A DNA stretch of 64,000 nt from Macquaria australasica (lineage: Eukaryota; Chordata; Actinopteri; Centrarchiformes; Percichthyidae), in assembly GCA_005408345.1 (NCBI GenBank), contig SEMN01000885.1, positions 1 through 64,000 of the forward strand. Reading direction: 5' to 3'. The notes beneath the pieces are model-generated. The model was not told where the DNA came from, ran no database searches, and saw only the letters and a list, made by a program, of their open reading frames with translations. The translations under genes and the position numbers were made by a program. Position 1 is the stretch's first letter; each line of letters opens with the position of its first letter. Below are positions 14,801 through 29,800 of this stretch, piece after piece.

Positions 14801-17800
14801 TGCCCAGCTAACATTAGGTAGGATTGTGTCTGTATCTCTGGCTTGTCCGGTCCGGTGGCTAGTGAACTTGTCCCTTCATTGCAATTGCACTTTCTCATTT
14901 TCTCTGTGTGTCACTAATTGTCTTTCTAATCCGTTCCTCTGTCTCTGCTCTCAACTCCAGCCCTGTTTGCTCTTCTCTAGCTTTATCTTCTCTTATCTTT
15001 ATTCTCTCCTCCTCTCCCTCTTGCTCAGAGATTTATTTGAAATCTGTTTTTCATCAGCATGTAGTCACGACATTTTCCTTTTACCAGCGTTCAATGCACA
15101 TCTGTTCGTGGACTCATTATTGACAGAACTCCAGTATTTCTGCAATTTAAAGACAAACAGCCTCCTTCCAATCCAGACATTTTGAAAAAGAGTGCTCCTA
15201 CCTTTTACAGCCTAATTGGTCAATAAGCGGATTACACACATGCTGTGCCCCAGCTGTGACACTCTCCTTCAAGCGACACGCACAGTTGCTGTTTATGCAG
15301 TCGTCTTTCTGCTTTAAAGAAAGAATTAAATCAAATCAAATGTAATATTTACAACAAAATCTGAAAGCATTTTTACATGCAAGCTTCATTTTTAAATCTG
15401 TTTTGTTCTTGTTGTACTTGTTTAATTGTAATGCTTTTTTCTTCTTTAACATTTTTTTTGTGCAGTTTGTACTAATGAATGTTTAATTGTCTGTAAACAA
15501 CTCTGTCTTGTGAAGTGGTTTATAGTTTACTGTTGTTGTAATGATTATTTTATCAATTCCATTCCTCCTTAATAATTGAGGTATTTTCTCCTACACAGAA
15601 AACAACCATCACCACATGTGATTTCATCTTTAATGGGCATGCTCACTAAAAAAGCTGTCACCAGGTGCCTTGCAGTTTGCCGTCCATGCAGTGTCCTAAA
15701 CTGTGTTAATATTCACTGTCTTACCAATCCTGTTCTTTCACTCCTTTGGTTTCCATTGGGTCTGGTTGTTGTTGGTTTGACTCCATTGCTTAGACTAAAA
15801 TATTTGAGACTGCTTTGCGGCCATTTTCTAGTGGTTTCATGAAGGTGAAGGGATGGGAAGGATGGTGATGTAACTAGTTTAATCTATCGAGAATTGAATC
15901 GTTATTGTGATTCAAGTGCCACAGTTCAAGATACTGTCACTCATGAAAAACTAAAAAAACAAGTCAAAATGCACTGGGGAGAAAGGTGAATTCCATTGGC
16001 AGATCTTTTTACTTGATTTGAGAAACTTACATTTTACGACTGAGTGGAAGAACTTGAGCGTTGAGATCAGCATCAGTTTTCCCTTGCTCTCGTCATTTTC
16101 TCTCTTGATTCTTTATGTGCAAATTGTTCTTTGCCAGTTTTCATTTTTTCCTCTTTGCCCCCCTTTTCCACCTTTCTTACCTCTTTGTTTTGTCCGCAGG
16201 AGACGAGTTGCTCGGGATGGATGGAGCACGCTATCTGAAGCTCGATGACTTCAAGGACCAGGACGATGACTTCCTCTCCCCAAAGAAAACCCTTAGAGAC
16301 TTTGAGGGCGGCATGGGTACCACGTAAGTCATTTTGCATCTGTGTCGTCTGGTAAATTGGGGGTCTGCAGGTGACGGTTGAAACAGAGTTTTGTGCTGGT
16401 TTTGATTTATTTTTCTGAATACCAAATATAACAGATGTTGTCTTACATTATTCTCACTTCCTCTCCTACAGGCCATATTCTCCTGCAATTCCCAGGATCC
16501 CTTGTGTGTCCCCAGAGACTGTACTACTGGATCAGGTAGGCTTAACTCATGACGTTTAGAGGGTGCATTACATTTTGTATGGATTTGTTGAAGACAGATA
16601 TTAATCTGTGAAAGTCAAATAGCTACAATATTTATTTTTATCTCTTTTGCTTTCTGAATTTCTCTTCAATTAGGTTGTCTCTTTTTCTGGTTTGTCTCTC
16701 TTTCCTTTCATTGTGCTGTATTTATGTTATCACCTCCTCTCTCTCCTTTTCTCTGTCCCTCTTTTCTCTGTCTCTCCCTTCTGCTTTTCTCTGTCTTAAT
16801 CTTTTCAGTCATGGTTATTTCACCGCCTCTCAATTTTTCACTGCCTGTCTCTGTTTTTTTCTCCCTCTCTGACCTCAGCACACCCCCGTCCCCCTGCCAA
16901 AGGAGTACGATGAAGACTCTCTTATCCCCAGCAGTCCGGCTACAGAGACTTCCGACAACGTCAGCCCTGTGGCCAGCCCTATTCACACTGGGTCAGCTAG
17001 CTAATGAAACATTTTGCTGCATGTTAATCCTCATTTCTTATTTTATTTATGTTCAATTATGTTATTGATTGATGCTGCTTGTCAGGCTTATCATAAAGAA
17101 GGGGTTTCGGCAGACTCAATGAGATTACCAGTATTGCAAAAGTATTTTAAAAGTACAAGGACAGTGGAGATGGAATAAAGGGGGAAATATGTGAAACTCA
17201 GTCAAAGAATACTCTGAATTTAGACTCACATGTATAGTGTGTGAGAGACAAGGGTCTTGTTTTGATGAAATAGTAACTGCTATGTTAGTGTGACTGGTAA
17301 TTCATAGGACAAAATACAGATTTATAAAGAGGGAAGGCATTTTATGATCAGTGATCACTGATGATCACTGATGATAATCAGTGGCCAAGACTGAAGGACA
17401 GATACTCTCCTCCCACTGTACTGGCAAATGTCAAAAAATAATTACAGATATAGGGCTGTTTCCTGTTCAATTTAACCCAGGATTTAGATGGAATGATACA
17501 AAAATGATACATGTTGGTCAATTGAGGATTTTAACCATCCCCTTGTTTACACTTTGTTTATGTTGTTCATGCATAAACTGCATGTAATTGAGGTATTTCC
17601 AACAAGCTTCATAATGTTAATGCAGCAATGTTAATTTCATTAAGTCTGCCTAGTCATAATTTATGCACAGCAGAATGAGTCGGCATTTGAAAAGCAGAAT
17701 ATTAAGTGAAGGTGTTGGGGGGGGTGAACTCATGAGAGGAGAAGAGTCACCCTGTCACATACACACACAGACACAGTCTCAGGCAGGATCAAACAGCATG

Positions 17801-20800
17801 GGGCTTTTTTTTAAAAAAATGTTTTTATGTCATTCCTGCTGCACTTAGTGGCCACTCCAGGTGGCCTGTCCTCCCCTGCCATACTGAGACTGTCAAATGA
17901 AAAGGGCACCCAGATAGTGAATTGGTGTCTCCTTTATAAATCAGTCTGCATAAAACATAAACATTGACAGAGGCCAGATCAATTCAAATCACTGAGCACT
18001 GCTGCACAAATGCTTTTCTGTTTCATCCAGTGGGAAGTATTTCCGTTAGGAAAGCTCATCATTGGCTGTTAAATGTTATGTTCCTGTCCTGTGTTATGCT
18101 AAAAGCATCTTGATCATAATAACATAAAGTCAGATTGATTGACTGGTGATTAAGTGGTCATGTGAACCTTTTCATTTAATCATCGTATCACTGTTTGACT
18201 CTCAGCTTCCTGGTGAGCTTCATGGTGGATGCTCGAGGAGGCTCCATGCGAGGCAGCAGACACCACGGCCTGCGAGTTATCGTCCCTCCTCGAACCTGCG
18301 CTGCACCAACACGCATTACCTGCCGTCTGGTCAAACCTCAGAAACTGACCACACCTCCTCCGCTGGTGGAGGGGGAGGGGCTTGCTAGCCGTATCATCTC
18401 CCTGGGGCCGTCCAGTATGCAGTTCCTTGGGTGAGTCAACTTTGTATTTGGTTTATTTACTGTATTTGGCCAGCCCTAAAGCATGTGTTTGTGTCATTTT
18501 ATGTGCAAGTGTGTTTGTGTGTATGCTCACTAGTGCTTTTATATATTCATGCATAAAGGAGTCTAAATTTATGGTGCCAATATGAAAAGGAAAAGCCATA
18601 AAAGGAATGTTTGCATGACATTTTCTGTTTCGTACAAAGATATTTGCATTTTCATTAAATTGTGAAATTTATTAACTAAGATTATATTAATCCATTCATC
18701 TCCAATACAAACTTAATGTATTTTTTATACATTTTTTATACATGAAAAACATTCCATCTGTCAACTTCAAACAGAAATTTGAAATAAGAATGACTTGCAC
18801 TAGATTTGTGAAAGATATTGGTAATACTGTGCTGTATCTATTGTCATTTGAAAGTGAATTACAAGCTAATAATGATTGTGCCATCTAGTGGACATTGATA
18901 CATCTGCACCTCCCATGGAGAGGCTGCAAATTATGGTGTAATCCCAGCAACAATAATAGAACAAAACAAAATTGGATATTGTTGTTTTTTTTTTTAAACA
19001 AGGCTACAAAACCCCATTTTGTAATTTATTTATATTCTTATTTCAAACATATTCATGATGCTCTGTGTGTGTCAGAACCAGATTATTATGCAGGTTGTTG
19101 TTTCTCCCACAGGCCAGTAATAGTGGAAATCCCACACTTTGCCTCACTGGGCCGAGGGGACCGGGAACTTGTGGTCCTCCGCAGTGAAAACGGCTCGGTC
19201 TGGAAGGAACACCGCAATCGCTATGGTGACGAAGTGCTGGAAACTATTCTGAATGGCATGGACGAAGGTCAGTGTGATGGTAATGAAAGACTGTTTGTGA
19301 GACCTTGCACGGTTGCAGATAAGTCAGTCTTAATCTTGATGTATGACCCTGGATTTAAAGAACAAGGGCACAGAGAGGGGATACTTTTTTATGGGAAGGT
19401 TTTCTAAGCAACAACACAGAAGTACGCTTTCTGTCACCTGGACATTCTAACATTTACTCTCCTTCTCTCTTTTATTGTTTCCTCTATGCCTCTTTTTTCT
19501 ATTCCTGTCCTTTCTTTCACTTTCTTCCTCTTCACTGCTTCCTGTCTGCAGACTTGGAGAGTCACGACGAGCTGGAGAAGAAGAGAATCCGTCGTATCAT
19601 CTCCACTGACTTCCCCCTCTACTTCGCTGTGGTCTCCCGCGTTCAGCAGGAGAGCGATCTGATTGGTCCGGAGGGCGGCCGGCTGACCAGTAAGCTGGTG
19701 CCCCACGTCGAGGCTATCTTCCCTGATACGGCCGTCACCAAGAGAGTGAGACTGGGACTGCAGGTAAGAAGAAGAGGAGTCGAAATTACAGTAAACACAG
19801 TACAAAAATACAGTAGAGGGAGAGATGTATGAGTGAGCAGGAATGATGAAGAGGACAGGGAAATGCAGATTAATCTTTTTGCAGATCCACACCTTTCATA
19901 ATTGTTTGGGTGTTTGTTATTTTGCTTGTACAACAGAGACAATCTGGTGCTTTTCAGAAATTACTGAGGACAGATGTTTGAATTACAAAACAGCTGACTC
20001 TCAGTCTGTGACTCAGTGGTCTGTGCCAACATGTTTACCTGTTTGTGCTGCATTCAACTCTCTGAGTTGAGATTGGACATATTTCACATCCTGAAGTTGA
20101 TGCTCTGTCTCTTTGACAAATGAGCCTGAATATGTAAGAGCCAGTCAATCGAGTGAATGTGTACGCTGTACTGCTGACTGCAGACAGATGCTTTATTCTC
20201 TTATTATCGACAATCTTGATGTTTGAAGAAAGTTCATGAATTGTTGTATTGTATTAATTGTTGAAAGCAGCGAATCCATTTTTGATTCCGTATTTTTTGA
20301 TCCAGTCCATATTTTATAGAACTGTAGCCATTTTTTGCATGTTTTTTGCTATTTACTACAAATCATGTACATGTTACATTTTTTGAAATGTAATTTTCCT
20401 GCCTGTAGTCATTGGTTTCCATTTTTTACACCAAATCTGCTTTTACTGAAACTTAACTGAAACCAACAGCTACCAAAAATATGAAAAAAATATTAAGAAT
20501 CTAAAGCACTATGATAAAATATGCATGGCTGTAGTTCAGAAACTGTGGTATGGTCCTTTACGATGTGAAACATAAGCTATTAGATTCAGGTTATTTCATA
20601 CATTTAAAGCCCCTAAAAACTTTATAAAAACTATAAATTCTCTATAATGTTAAATATTCACGTCAACAAAAGCACTAATCACATCCTTTGGTATCTTTTA
20701 TTCACAGTTTAACACTCAAAAACTCCGCTGATCTTCTTCATCAGGGTTGACAGTGTTGGCAACATAAAAAAAACGAACATGCAACATGTTTTGATTCCAA

Positions 20801-23800
20801 TGTTTCCCGACTCTGATTGGTGCATGGGAGTATGTGACATCACCTTTTTTTTCTAACTGAGCCCCACCCACCTCAAGCCAGTGAGGACAAAAACAGAAAT
20901 GCAGAAATCTCTCATGTGAAATGACCAAAACTGTTCTAGCTTTTGCAGAAACTTGTGTGTTCATGTAGGAGGCCATCACTGAGACAGAAACCACTGACAG
21001 ACAGTTTGTTTGAGAAAATAGGTTTTTCAGGCCCTTTAAAATAATATATGGCATATACCGTTGCAAAGAACTAGGCAACGTGACCTGAGGAGTATCTCAG
21101 CCTGTCATACCATACTGCATCCTTTCTAAATTAGCATTTGTCCTGCCATTTGGCAAATGTGTGGCTGACTGTCACTCATCCAGACCTCCACAGACACACA
21201 TATGGGAACCTGGCAAACACTCATGCTGACTGTCTCTTTTCACACAACACCTCCGCTTGGTTTTGTTTTTCACGACAGAAAGATGATGACGGATTATGGG
21301 TTCTACATTTCAGTTTTGGTTTTTTTTGGTCCCTTCACTGTACGTTGTTTACATTGTCTGTCAAAGCACTGATTTGTCACAGCACTGATGCTATTTAAGG
21401 AAACTGCATGAGTTTTGCTTTGCCTTATGCTGATCTGTTTATGTTTTCCTTTTATCCAGCCATTCATCACTCCTCAGTTCCCTGATTTAAGTTGTGAGCT
21501 ACACTGACCGAGCTGATGCACTGATCTGAGTTGGGTCAGGTGTGAAATATGAATTGGTTGCATGTGTGAGTATGGCTGTGAGTTTGATGTTTCAGTCTAT
21601 TGCACATGTGTTGTTCTGTTTTCTTTTTTGTGTCCTCCCCTTATTTCTATTTCCTGCCTTTGTACTATCCTTCTGGATCACCTACACTTACTTCAGCTTT
21701 TATATTGTGTTTGTGCTTGAGTTTATCTTTCACATATTGTATGTACCCAGCCTTCTTCACCTCCATATCCTTTAAACTGTCTTCATGACATCCACCTTTT
21801 TAATAACCTTTTCACTCCCACCTCAGGCGCAGCCAATCCCAGATGAACTGCTGACTCGGCACCTTGGTAACCAGGCGACCTTCAGCCCAGTGGTAACCAT
21901 CGAACCACGCCGACGCAAATTTCACCGTCCAATCGGGTTGCGCATCCCTTTGCCACCATCCTGGAGGGAGAGTCCTCGGGATGCTGGGGAGGGTGATACC
22001 ACCAGCCTGCGCCTCCTCTGCAGTGTCATTGGTAAAGACAAGAAGTTTGCCAAGTCTCTCTGTAAAGTAATGTATTGTTTTGAAATGTTTGGATGTACAT
22101 ATAACATCAAAAGTGCTGTAAAAGGGAGTGTGCAGGCATCTGCTACCTTGGTTATCAGGCCGTGAATTACACAGTGTGGTTGTTGTGTCTCAGGTGGCAC
22201 AGCACCAGCTCAGTGGGAGGACATCACTGGAACCACCAAGCTGATGTACGCCAACAACTGTGCCAACTTTACCACCAATGTTTCTGCAAGGTGAGCACCT
22301 CAGCAGTAATCAAGACAAATGTATTAACAGTCAGCTTTCCTTCCCTGCTCTCTTGCACACTTCTGAATATTAATCAGATTTCTATCTGCACTTTCCACCT
22401 TCTCTTTTCTCTTCTACCACCATTTCCAGATTCTGGCTGGCAGACTGTCCACGCACGGCAGAGGCAGTGACCTTTGCCAATTTGCTGTACCGGGAGCTGA
22501 TGTCCGTTCCATATATGGCCAAGTTTGTTATTTTTGCCAAGATGAATGAAGCGCGCGAGGGACGCTTGCGTTGTTACTGCATGACAGACGATAAGATGGA
22601 CAAAACGCTGGAGCTGCATGAAAACTTCACCGAAGTGGCCCGCAGTCGAGACATCGAGGTCAGCACAGGGGCAAAGGAAAATGTTGCCATGGTCACACAA
22701 AGGGAAAGGTGTTACGGAAAGCAGTAGGGGTTATGGCAACCTCAAACGTAGTTCGCAGACAGTCCAAATCATTTTCACATAACTATAACATGACACATTT
22801 TTTTATCTGCACACTTTTAGGCAATTGGCTCATGTTTGTAAAGAATGATTTATATGATATGAATTTCATTGTGGTTATTCAAAAGTCATCCTTTAGAAAG
22901 AAAAGAGAAAAGAAGCAAATCCAAAAGCAGTCTTTAATGATGAAAAGACAGCTAACACCACTCCTGGCATTGCTCCCAAAACCTGATTGGGAGGCACAAT
23001 CCTGCAAGTAGAGAGTTTTCTGCAGCACAGAGGAGTCAGAGTTTGTGTCTTTTGATATCGATCAACAGCCTGGCTGTGTTACAAGGGTCAAATCCTTCTC
23101 AGATTCTCTTGCTGTTATGATTTATCTTGTCACCCTTGTGAATATTTTGTGAAACTTTCCACAGCTGATGGAGGGCATGCCACTGCACCTGGAGTGTTCG
23201 GGGAACCTGGTGCCCATCAGGAAGGCCACCCAGCAGCCTCGCAGCTTCAGCTTCCAGGCCTTCAGAGATAACAGGCTGCCCGTCTCTGTCAAGGTCTGTC
23301 TCCATCCGAATGTTCATATGCCTGCTTTTCTATCACTCGCTACGTATTCATACAGTATTGTGGTTCTGTTTGTTCAGTTGTTGGGTTCAGTGTGTCAGAG
23401 ATCCTCTCACCAGTTAGTCCGTTTCCCTCCTGAGCACCCACCTGCTGATCACCCAAACAACCTGTTCATATGGTGGTTTTTGTGCATTTGCTTTTCACTG
23501 CTGTATCTGTCAGGCAGTCTTTCAGTTTGTCTCACCATTAGCATGTAAAGGTTTAGATAACAGTAACAAGAAAGTTCAATCTACACCTGAAAAACAGTTA
23601 AATTGCAATAGAGGCATAATAACATGATTTCATTAAGACTAATCTTAAGGTAAAAAAAAAAGTGAATTTCACTATATATTCATACAGTATGAAAGTATAT
23701 TAATAAATTATTATTATTGATCATTTTTGATATATTGATGCATTTCCTGATGCGTGTATGTCTGTCAGTCAGTCCATTCTTCTTTTGTGGTTCAAATCAT

Positions 23801-26800
23801 TCTTTCTAAACAAATGACAAATTACTCCCAGATTTGTTTGGTTCACTTTCTATTTAATTTTGATCAAATTTATTTTTGATGAATGCGTAATAATAAAAGT
23901 CTGCCTAATATGTAATGGTACACAGTTTTTAAGCATGCCCCTTTGGTTACAGATGCATCACTATTAAATGAGTTCTTCTATCTGATCATAATAGTTATTT
24001 CTTAGCCTCTTTTTGTCCGTCTGCATTTTATTGATGTTGTTTAAAACCCCTCTCTTGCACAGATGACTTGTCTGTTTTCATACTGTGCGTGACTTGTTAT
24101 CATATTTATGTCATTTGTTATCGTGTTTTCATTGGTTTGTTCATTTTATTTGGTAATCCAAATCCACAATGTGTCTGTCAGTGTCTTTCTGTGTGTCTGT
24201 CAGTGTGACACGCACTACTGTTCAGTATCAGCTAAATGAATACTTTGATAAATATCTTTTCATTATGGCATAGCCAAGCAACAATAAACTATCTGTCAAC
24301 TCTCTTGGGTAATCGTTTGCATGTCCTGTGACTCCCTCACTTTCTTTGCCTGCCTTCCAATCTTGCGGCCTTGCCTGTCTGTATGTGTCTGTCTCACTGT
24401 CTCTCTTTCTCTCTCTCACGGTCACTCTGTAACTGTCTGGTCTGACAGACGTCCAGGTAAAATGTGCAGGTAAATCTCTCCCTCTCGCCTGCCTGTGGAC
24501 TGCTTCCATCCCTGTTTCCCCCTGCTTCTCGTCCCATGTTACTGCGCCACATGCTCGAGACATTGTGGAGGGATCTAATACCCGTTTTGATCTGTTTTTC
24601 TTCCTCCTCCTCCTCCTCTTCTCTCTTGCCATTTCATTCTCTTTCTTTCTCATGTGTTCTGTCTCTTACCCTTTCTCTTTCTTTCACTTTCTTCTCTTCC
24701 TCTTTGCTTCATCTCTCTTTGCTGACTCCTCCTCTCTTCCATTCCTCTATCTGGTTTCTTCTTTTCCTCCATTTTCTCTCTCCATATTCTTCTTCTTCTT
24801 CTTCTTCTTCTTCTTCTTCTTCTTCTTCTTCTTCTTCTTGTCCTCCTCTTCCCTGTCCGTCATTTCTCTACATTAGGTCAGAGATAGTAACAAGGACGCC
24901 GCTGGGTTTTTGTCCTTTCTGCGGAAGTGCACCAAGTATGAGGACACACAGCACGTACTGTGTAACCTTAACATAACCATGCCGCCCTGTGTCAAGGTAA
25001 GGACTTGCTTGCAAACACCTCCCTGTAAGCACACACACACTTGAATTTCCCTAGACGTCCATATGCTTGATGAGACAGAGGTCGCTATGTGACAATCTCC
25101 ACATAAGAAGTCAGTTTTTCTTAAGTTTTTCTACAAGGTATAACACAATAGCTAATGTCATGTCTTACTTACCAAGTGTGATGGTTGAGGTGGGATTTAG
25201 TTAGCCATTACTTGTCACACCTGATTGGCTAGAGGACAGTAAGACTATGCTGTATATTCTATGTATTATTCATGGAGAACCTTATTTGATAATTTGGCGT
25301 GTCCAGTATTTGAAATGGAGAATATTTGTCATTTGTCAAGTAGAAAAATCTCTAATTTCAGATGAACTGAAAGGGATTTCTTTTGCAAATGAATGCCAGT
25401 ACTGCATGAATACAGTACATTTTCACTTTAACAAAAAAAAACATAAGGTGATTGTTGAAGTCAATTTCAGTTATTGCACACAACATATATGCTCACAATT
25501 CAAATTCTGCCTGAACAAATAAATAGTAAAACAGCATGCAGCACTACTTTGCCCCTTTTAACACCTTCCCTCTTATTCGAGTGGTTCACCTAAACGAAAA
25601 CAAATGAACTATTTTTTTATCGATAAATTTGGACATTTAGTTCCCAATCATGTGTTATTACATTGTTGGACTTAGACTGCTTTAAAGGTAGGGACACTTG
25701 TTTCACTTGTATACTCTGCTGTGTATTGTACCTGGATTATTGTTACAACAGGGCATTCTTTTTTAAAAAGACCACAATGACCAAAACGACGAAAGTCCAA
25801 CCTATTGATACATATATTACATGCTCATATTCATGTCACTTTTCATTGGAGCAGCAGTCCACCAAAGCTCTACATAGTGCTAACTTCCTGCGGGCCAAAC
25901 AGAGGCTGTTAAAAGGTTCTACATTAATGACACTTCAGACAATAATTATAATGTGATTTTGTTGTTTTTATTGATTTTTTAGGTTGTTGGAAGCGAGGAG
26001 CGCAGGCGAACTTTAACCCCCCTCGCCCTGAGGGAACGCTACAGTGCACTGAGCGAGCCTGGTGTGGGTGAGTTCTCCACTGCCCGACCTTCAGCCCTCT
26101 CCTGATTTACACCCGGTGGAGACGGGCACTGAATATTGCACTGCCCCTTTACCCATAACCCTTCGCTTCCCACTCTGCCCTCTCTATTTTCCCCTATCTG
26201 TCTCGCGTGCACGCATGGCACAAAAACTGAGCCTGCTCGACAGTATGCCCCAGAGTTCTTTGCAGCGCAGTTAGAGGAAACCCTGTTGAATGTGCGACCA
26301 AAAGATGAGCAGCAGTCCCCAACATGACCCAAAATGGCTCCATGACACGTGGCAAATTAGCCTTTTCTACCAGTGTCCTGGTAGCTATGACAACAGATGA
26401 ATGACTTCTGTGATTGCATGGCGCTGGTGTCTCCACTGCGATTTCCAATGGCATGGCAGCAGATGCTGTTAGCATTAGCACTGTAGCTTAGCACTGGGAA
26501 TGGGCAGGACCTCGCAGTGGAGCTAGACAGAGGAGTCCTTGTATTGATTGGCCTGCAGTAAACGGATGGTTGGTCTAAACGTTGCTGATGGTGGGGGGGT
26601 TGAAGGGGAAAGGCCTTTTCTGTCTATCAAGTACACAGCGCTGCTACATTGCACCTCAGTCCCTCTATAATGGTTACTGAATGCTACTTTGATTGGTGGG
26701 ACTAGCACCTGAATGAACCCCAGATTCTAACCTTATGGTGTGCTAACCCTGAAGAATATTTGGACAGAAACGATGTTGTGGGTATTGCTTATTTCCTTCA

Positions 26801-29800
26801 ACAGAACAATTCTTTTGTCAAGGTAAGTATTGCTATTAGCAATTTTAATAGCAACTCAAGTCAACGTCAAGTCTTTTAGGACACAGAAGATTTGTTGAAG
26901 CATTGATAATTCATGCAAAATGAAAAAATCTAATCGCAACTGTCTGCAGTATTTGAGTTTTTGTCAGTAACACACATTTGGACAGTCGAAAACTGATATT
27001 ATCTATCCCAAGTCCCAACATTAACCCTGATCCAAGCACTGAATACCTATAGACTGCTTTGACACGCAACATATACATATATATATATATATTTTATATT
27101 AGAGTCAGAATTACAATCTCCTTAGTTCAGTAAAAGTACACTTATTTATCTTAGTGACACTGGCATTTTTTTTCCTTTCTTTTCAGCCACAGTGAACGCC
27201 ATGGAGAGGACTGAGATCAAGATCAACATCATATCTGAACAGCTGGGTTTGAGCTGGGCAGGTTAGTGAGTTAAAAGATCAGAGGCTCTAATCTATCGAC
27301 TGTATCTGTCTGGTGTTTGTGTGCGTGTGTCTGTTTATCGATCTGTTTATCGATCTGTCCGCTTGTCAGAGTTGGCACGTGAGCTTCAGTTTGGTGTGGA
27401 CGACATCAATAGGATCCGAGTGGAGAATCCCAACTCCCTGCTGGACCAAAGCTCTGCCCTGCTCAACCTGTGGGCCAGCAGAGAAGGCAAAAGGGCCAAA
27501 AGTAAGTCCAACACTGTATGTCTCTTAGAAGTGACCTGCTAGCCTCTTAAATACTGTAGTGAATGTTTATATCAACTGCAGCACAAAGCACAAAAATGAA
27601 TCTGGCATCACATAATCAAATTATTCACCTTTTTTTGCACTGTTTAATTGTTAGATTAACTATATTCCCATCTTTCTTGACTTTCCTGTCCTTGTGCACA
27701 TACATCTCTGTTCCTCTCTTTTTTTTTTAATCTGTCTGTCACCCCCCTCGATGTGTTTCCCTCGCAGTGGAGAGCCTGTACACCGCTCTGAAAAACATCG
27801 ATCGTGCAGACATCGTAACCTCTGTGGAGGGTCAGGCTCCACAGCCATTGCCCGGTTCTTCAGAGGAGGGCGCCTGTCGTCTCAGCGACCGTGACTCCAC
27901 CCTGCTGTCCCCCAGTGTCCTCAATGGTAAGACACACAAACACATCAAACATCGCACGAGACATGTAATATTCAAATCACTATCCTTTTCAATGAACAGC
28001 GAATTACCCCACTACATTTAGACAGCAAAAAAAATGTGCTATGCTCTTCAACAAGTGATTTAATCTTGTATTTAGTCTTAACAACATGTCACCTTAAAGC
28101 TAGTGAAACAATCTATCACCAAGGTTAGATCATTTCACTTTTTTTTAATAGCATGCTATATTGAATCTATTTGTTTGAAGAATGGGGAGTCTTCCCCATA
28201 CAAGATGTGTTAAATGACATAAGTGAGTTTTAGGGTGAATATAAGATGAACTACTATAAATGTGGAATGAATTCTCAGTATATTCATGGCGAGATTCATG
28301 TTCAGCTTGTTTGATTGTCCCATGATGATCTGTAACGATCAGAAATGGAAAGTTTACAGGAATTTCCTGCTCAAGCAGAATTCAGAAGGGAAGTTAATCA
28401 GAGGCTCAGTTACTTATAATATTTGTATATCGTAAGGAATAGGAATTCAGTGGTTCAAAGAGAATTTTAAAAATTACAAGAATATTCACACAAAAAATCT
28501 ACACGATGCTGCTTATTTCACAATTGTTCCTCCAGGATTTATTCACTCAAATTTTTTTTTTTTGTAAACGTCACAACAGCTGCTATAGTCAGCAGCACTG
28601 CTAAAAAAATCTGAGACAAAATTCTTCAGCACAGTAAGGTGAGCTGTTGTTCTCATTTACTTTCCACCTCTGAAAGCCTCCCTGCTTCCCTTTGAGTCTG
28701 GGGTAACAGCCATTTTACCTTGTCTCTGTTGCTCCACAAGAGGTCACGGACACAAGGCCACCGCGCCTAGTGCGCAAGCCGCGAGTTATTAGACCCCCGT
28801 TTTTCAGAAGGGGTAAGTTGAAGTTGAACTCGGGTTGCATGGTGGTTTGCTGCTCATGACATGATGATGATGATGAATCTCAAATGATGTTTTTGAGGTC
28901 TGAGGAATGGTGTCATTCTCCCACCATGAACCCAGCCTTTTGCAGCATGCACTAACACCGCCTCTGTGCATTCCTCACTGGGGCACAAGTCATGTTTTTT
29001 TCAGTTGCAGTTTTTCACACCTCATACTTGAGCCCGGAACATGGTGGTTCTTATTCTTCTTACTTAATATGAGAAATGAGGATAACTCCCTTTTTGCTAT
29101 TACTGACAGGATTTAACAGGAGTTAAACAGAGACACAAGTCAACACATATGGGTAATTCCTGATTTTCAATTATGGATTTTCAATTAAGGATGTTTGAAG
29201 TTGTTTAAATTACATGCGTGTACGTGCGTCTGTGTGAGTGTGTGCACACATACATGCTTGTGTGTGTGCATACGTGTGTGTGTGTATGTCTGGGATGGAT
29301 ACACCAGTCAAAAGTGGCGCTAGTACACAGATGATAGTGTGTTCTGGGCCTTCATACCTTGTTTCTATCCCTCCTTCTTTCTTTCTGTCTGTCTTTCTCT
29401 TTCTTTCCCTGAGAACGAGACAGAATTTCAGCTTTATTGACTGCAGACATTGTAACGTAAATGCAGTGTTCTCGCGGTCTTGAAATTTTGTCTTTAGCTC
29501 AGGACAATCTCTCTCTGTCCTGCTTTCAGTCTGTCTCTGAACCTATGACATGTCATATCTGTTGCCCAGCCGCCCTGCTCCTCCTCCTCCTCCTCCTCCT
29601 CCTCCCCTCTCCTGCCCTTCTTCCTCACAGCTCTTCCTGTCCGACCTCTGACCTCATATGACCTCATGTTGACCTCTGGGCCTCCTCCTCTCTTGTCATC
29701 TTGTTTTCCCGCGCTCCGCCCTCGTTCAGTCGAGCGGGGACACTCTCCTCCTCCTCCTCCTCCTCCTCCTCTCTCAATCCAGCTCTGTGTGTACTACAGT

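Larger units (their letters stand above)
18206..24996 (+). other. ank1: ank1 spectrin-binding ZU5-ZU5-UPA supermodule
   Basis: Exons 18206-18430, 19113-19267, 19552-19763, 21827-22031, 22194-22290, 22430-22658, 23165-23293 and 24877-24996, about residues 919-1376 of the window product. The first ZU5 starts FLVSFMVDARGGSMRG and so keeps the DAR tripeptide required for beta-spectrin binding in the family. Further recognisable blocks are RTCAAPTRITCRLVKPQKL, ASRIISLGP, IVEIPHFASLGRGDRELVVL, RRIISTDFPLYFAVVSR, GNQATFSPVVTIEPRRRKFH and REGRLRCYCMTDDKMDKTLE. UPA ends with the CTKYEDTQHVLCNLNITMPP block. No premature stop or missing key residue was seen. Confidence 0.95.

Noticed and set aside
24464..24976. 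170-codon plus-strand open frame
   Set aside because: Runs through pyrimidine-rich intron and a (TTC)n repeat, and overlaps the real ank1 exon at 24877 in another frame.
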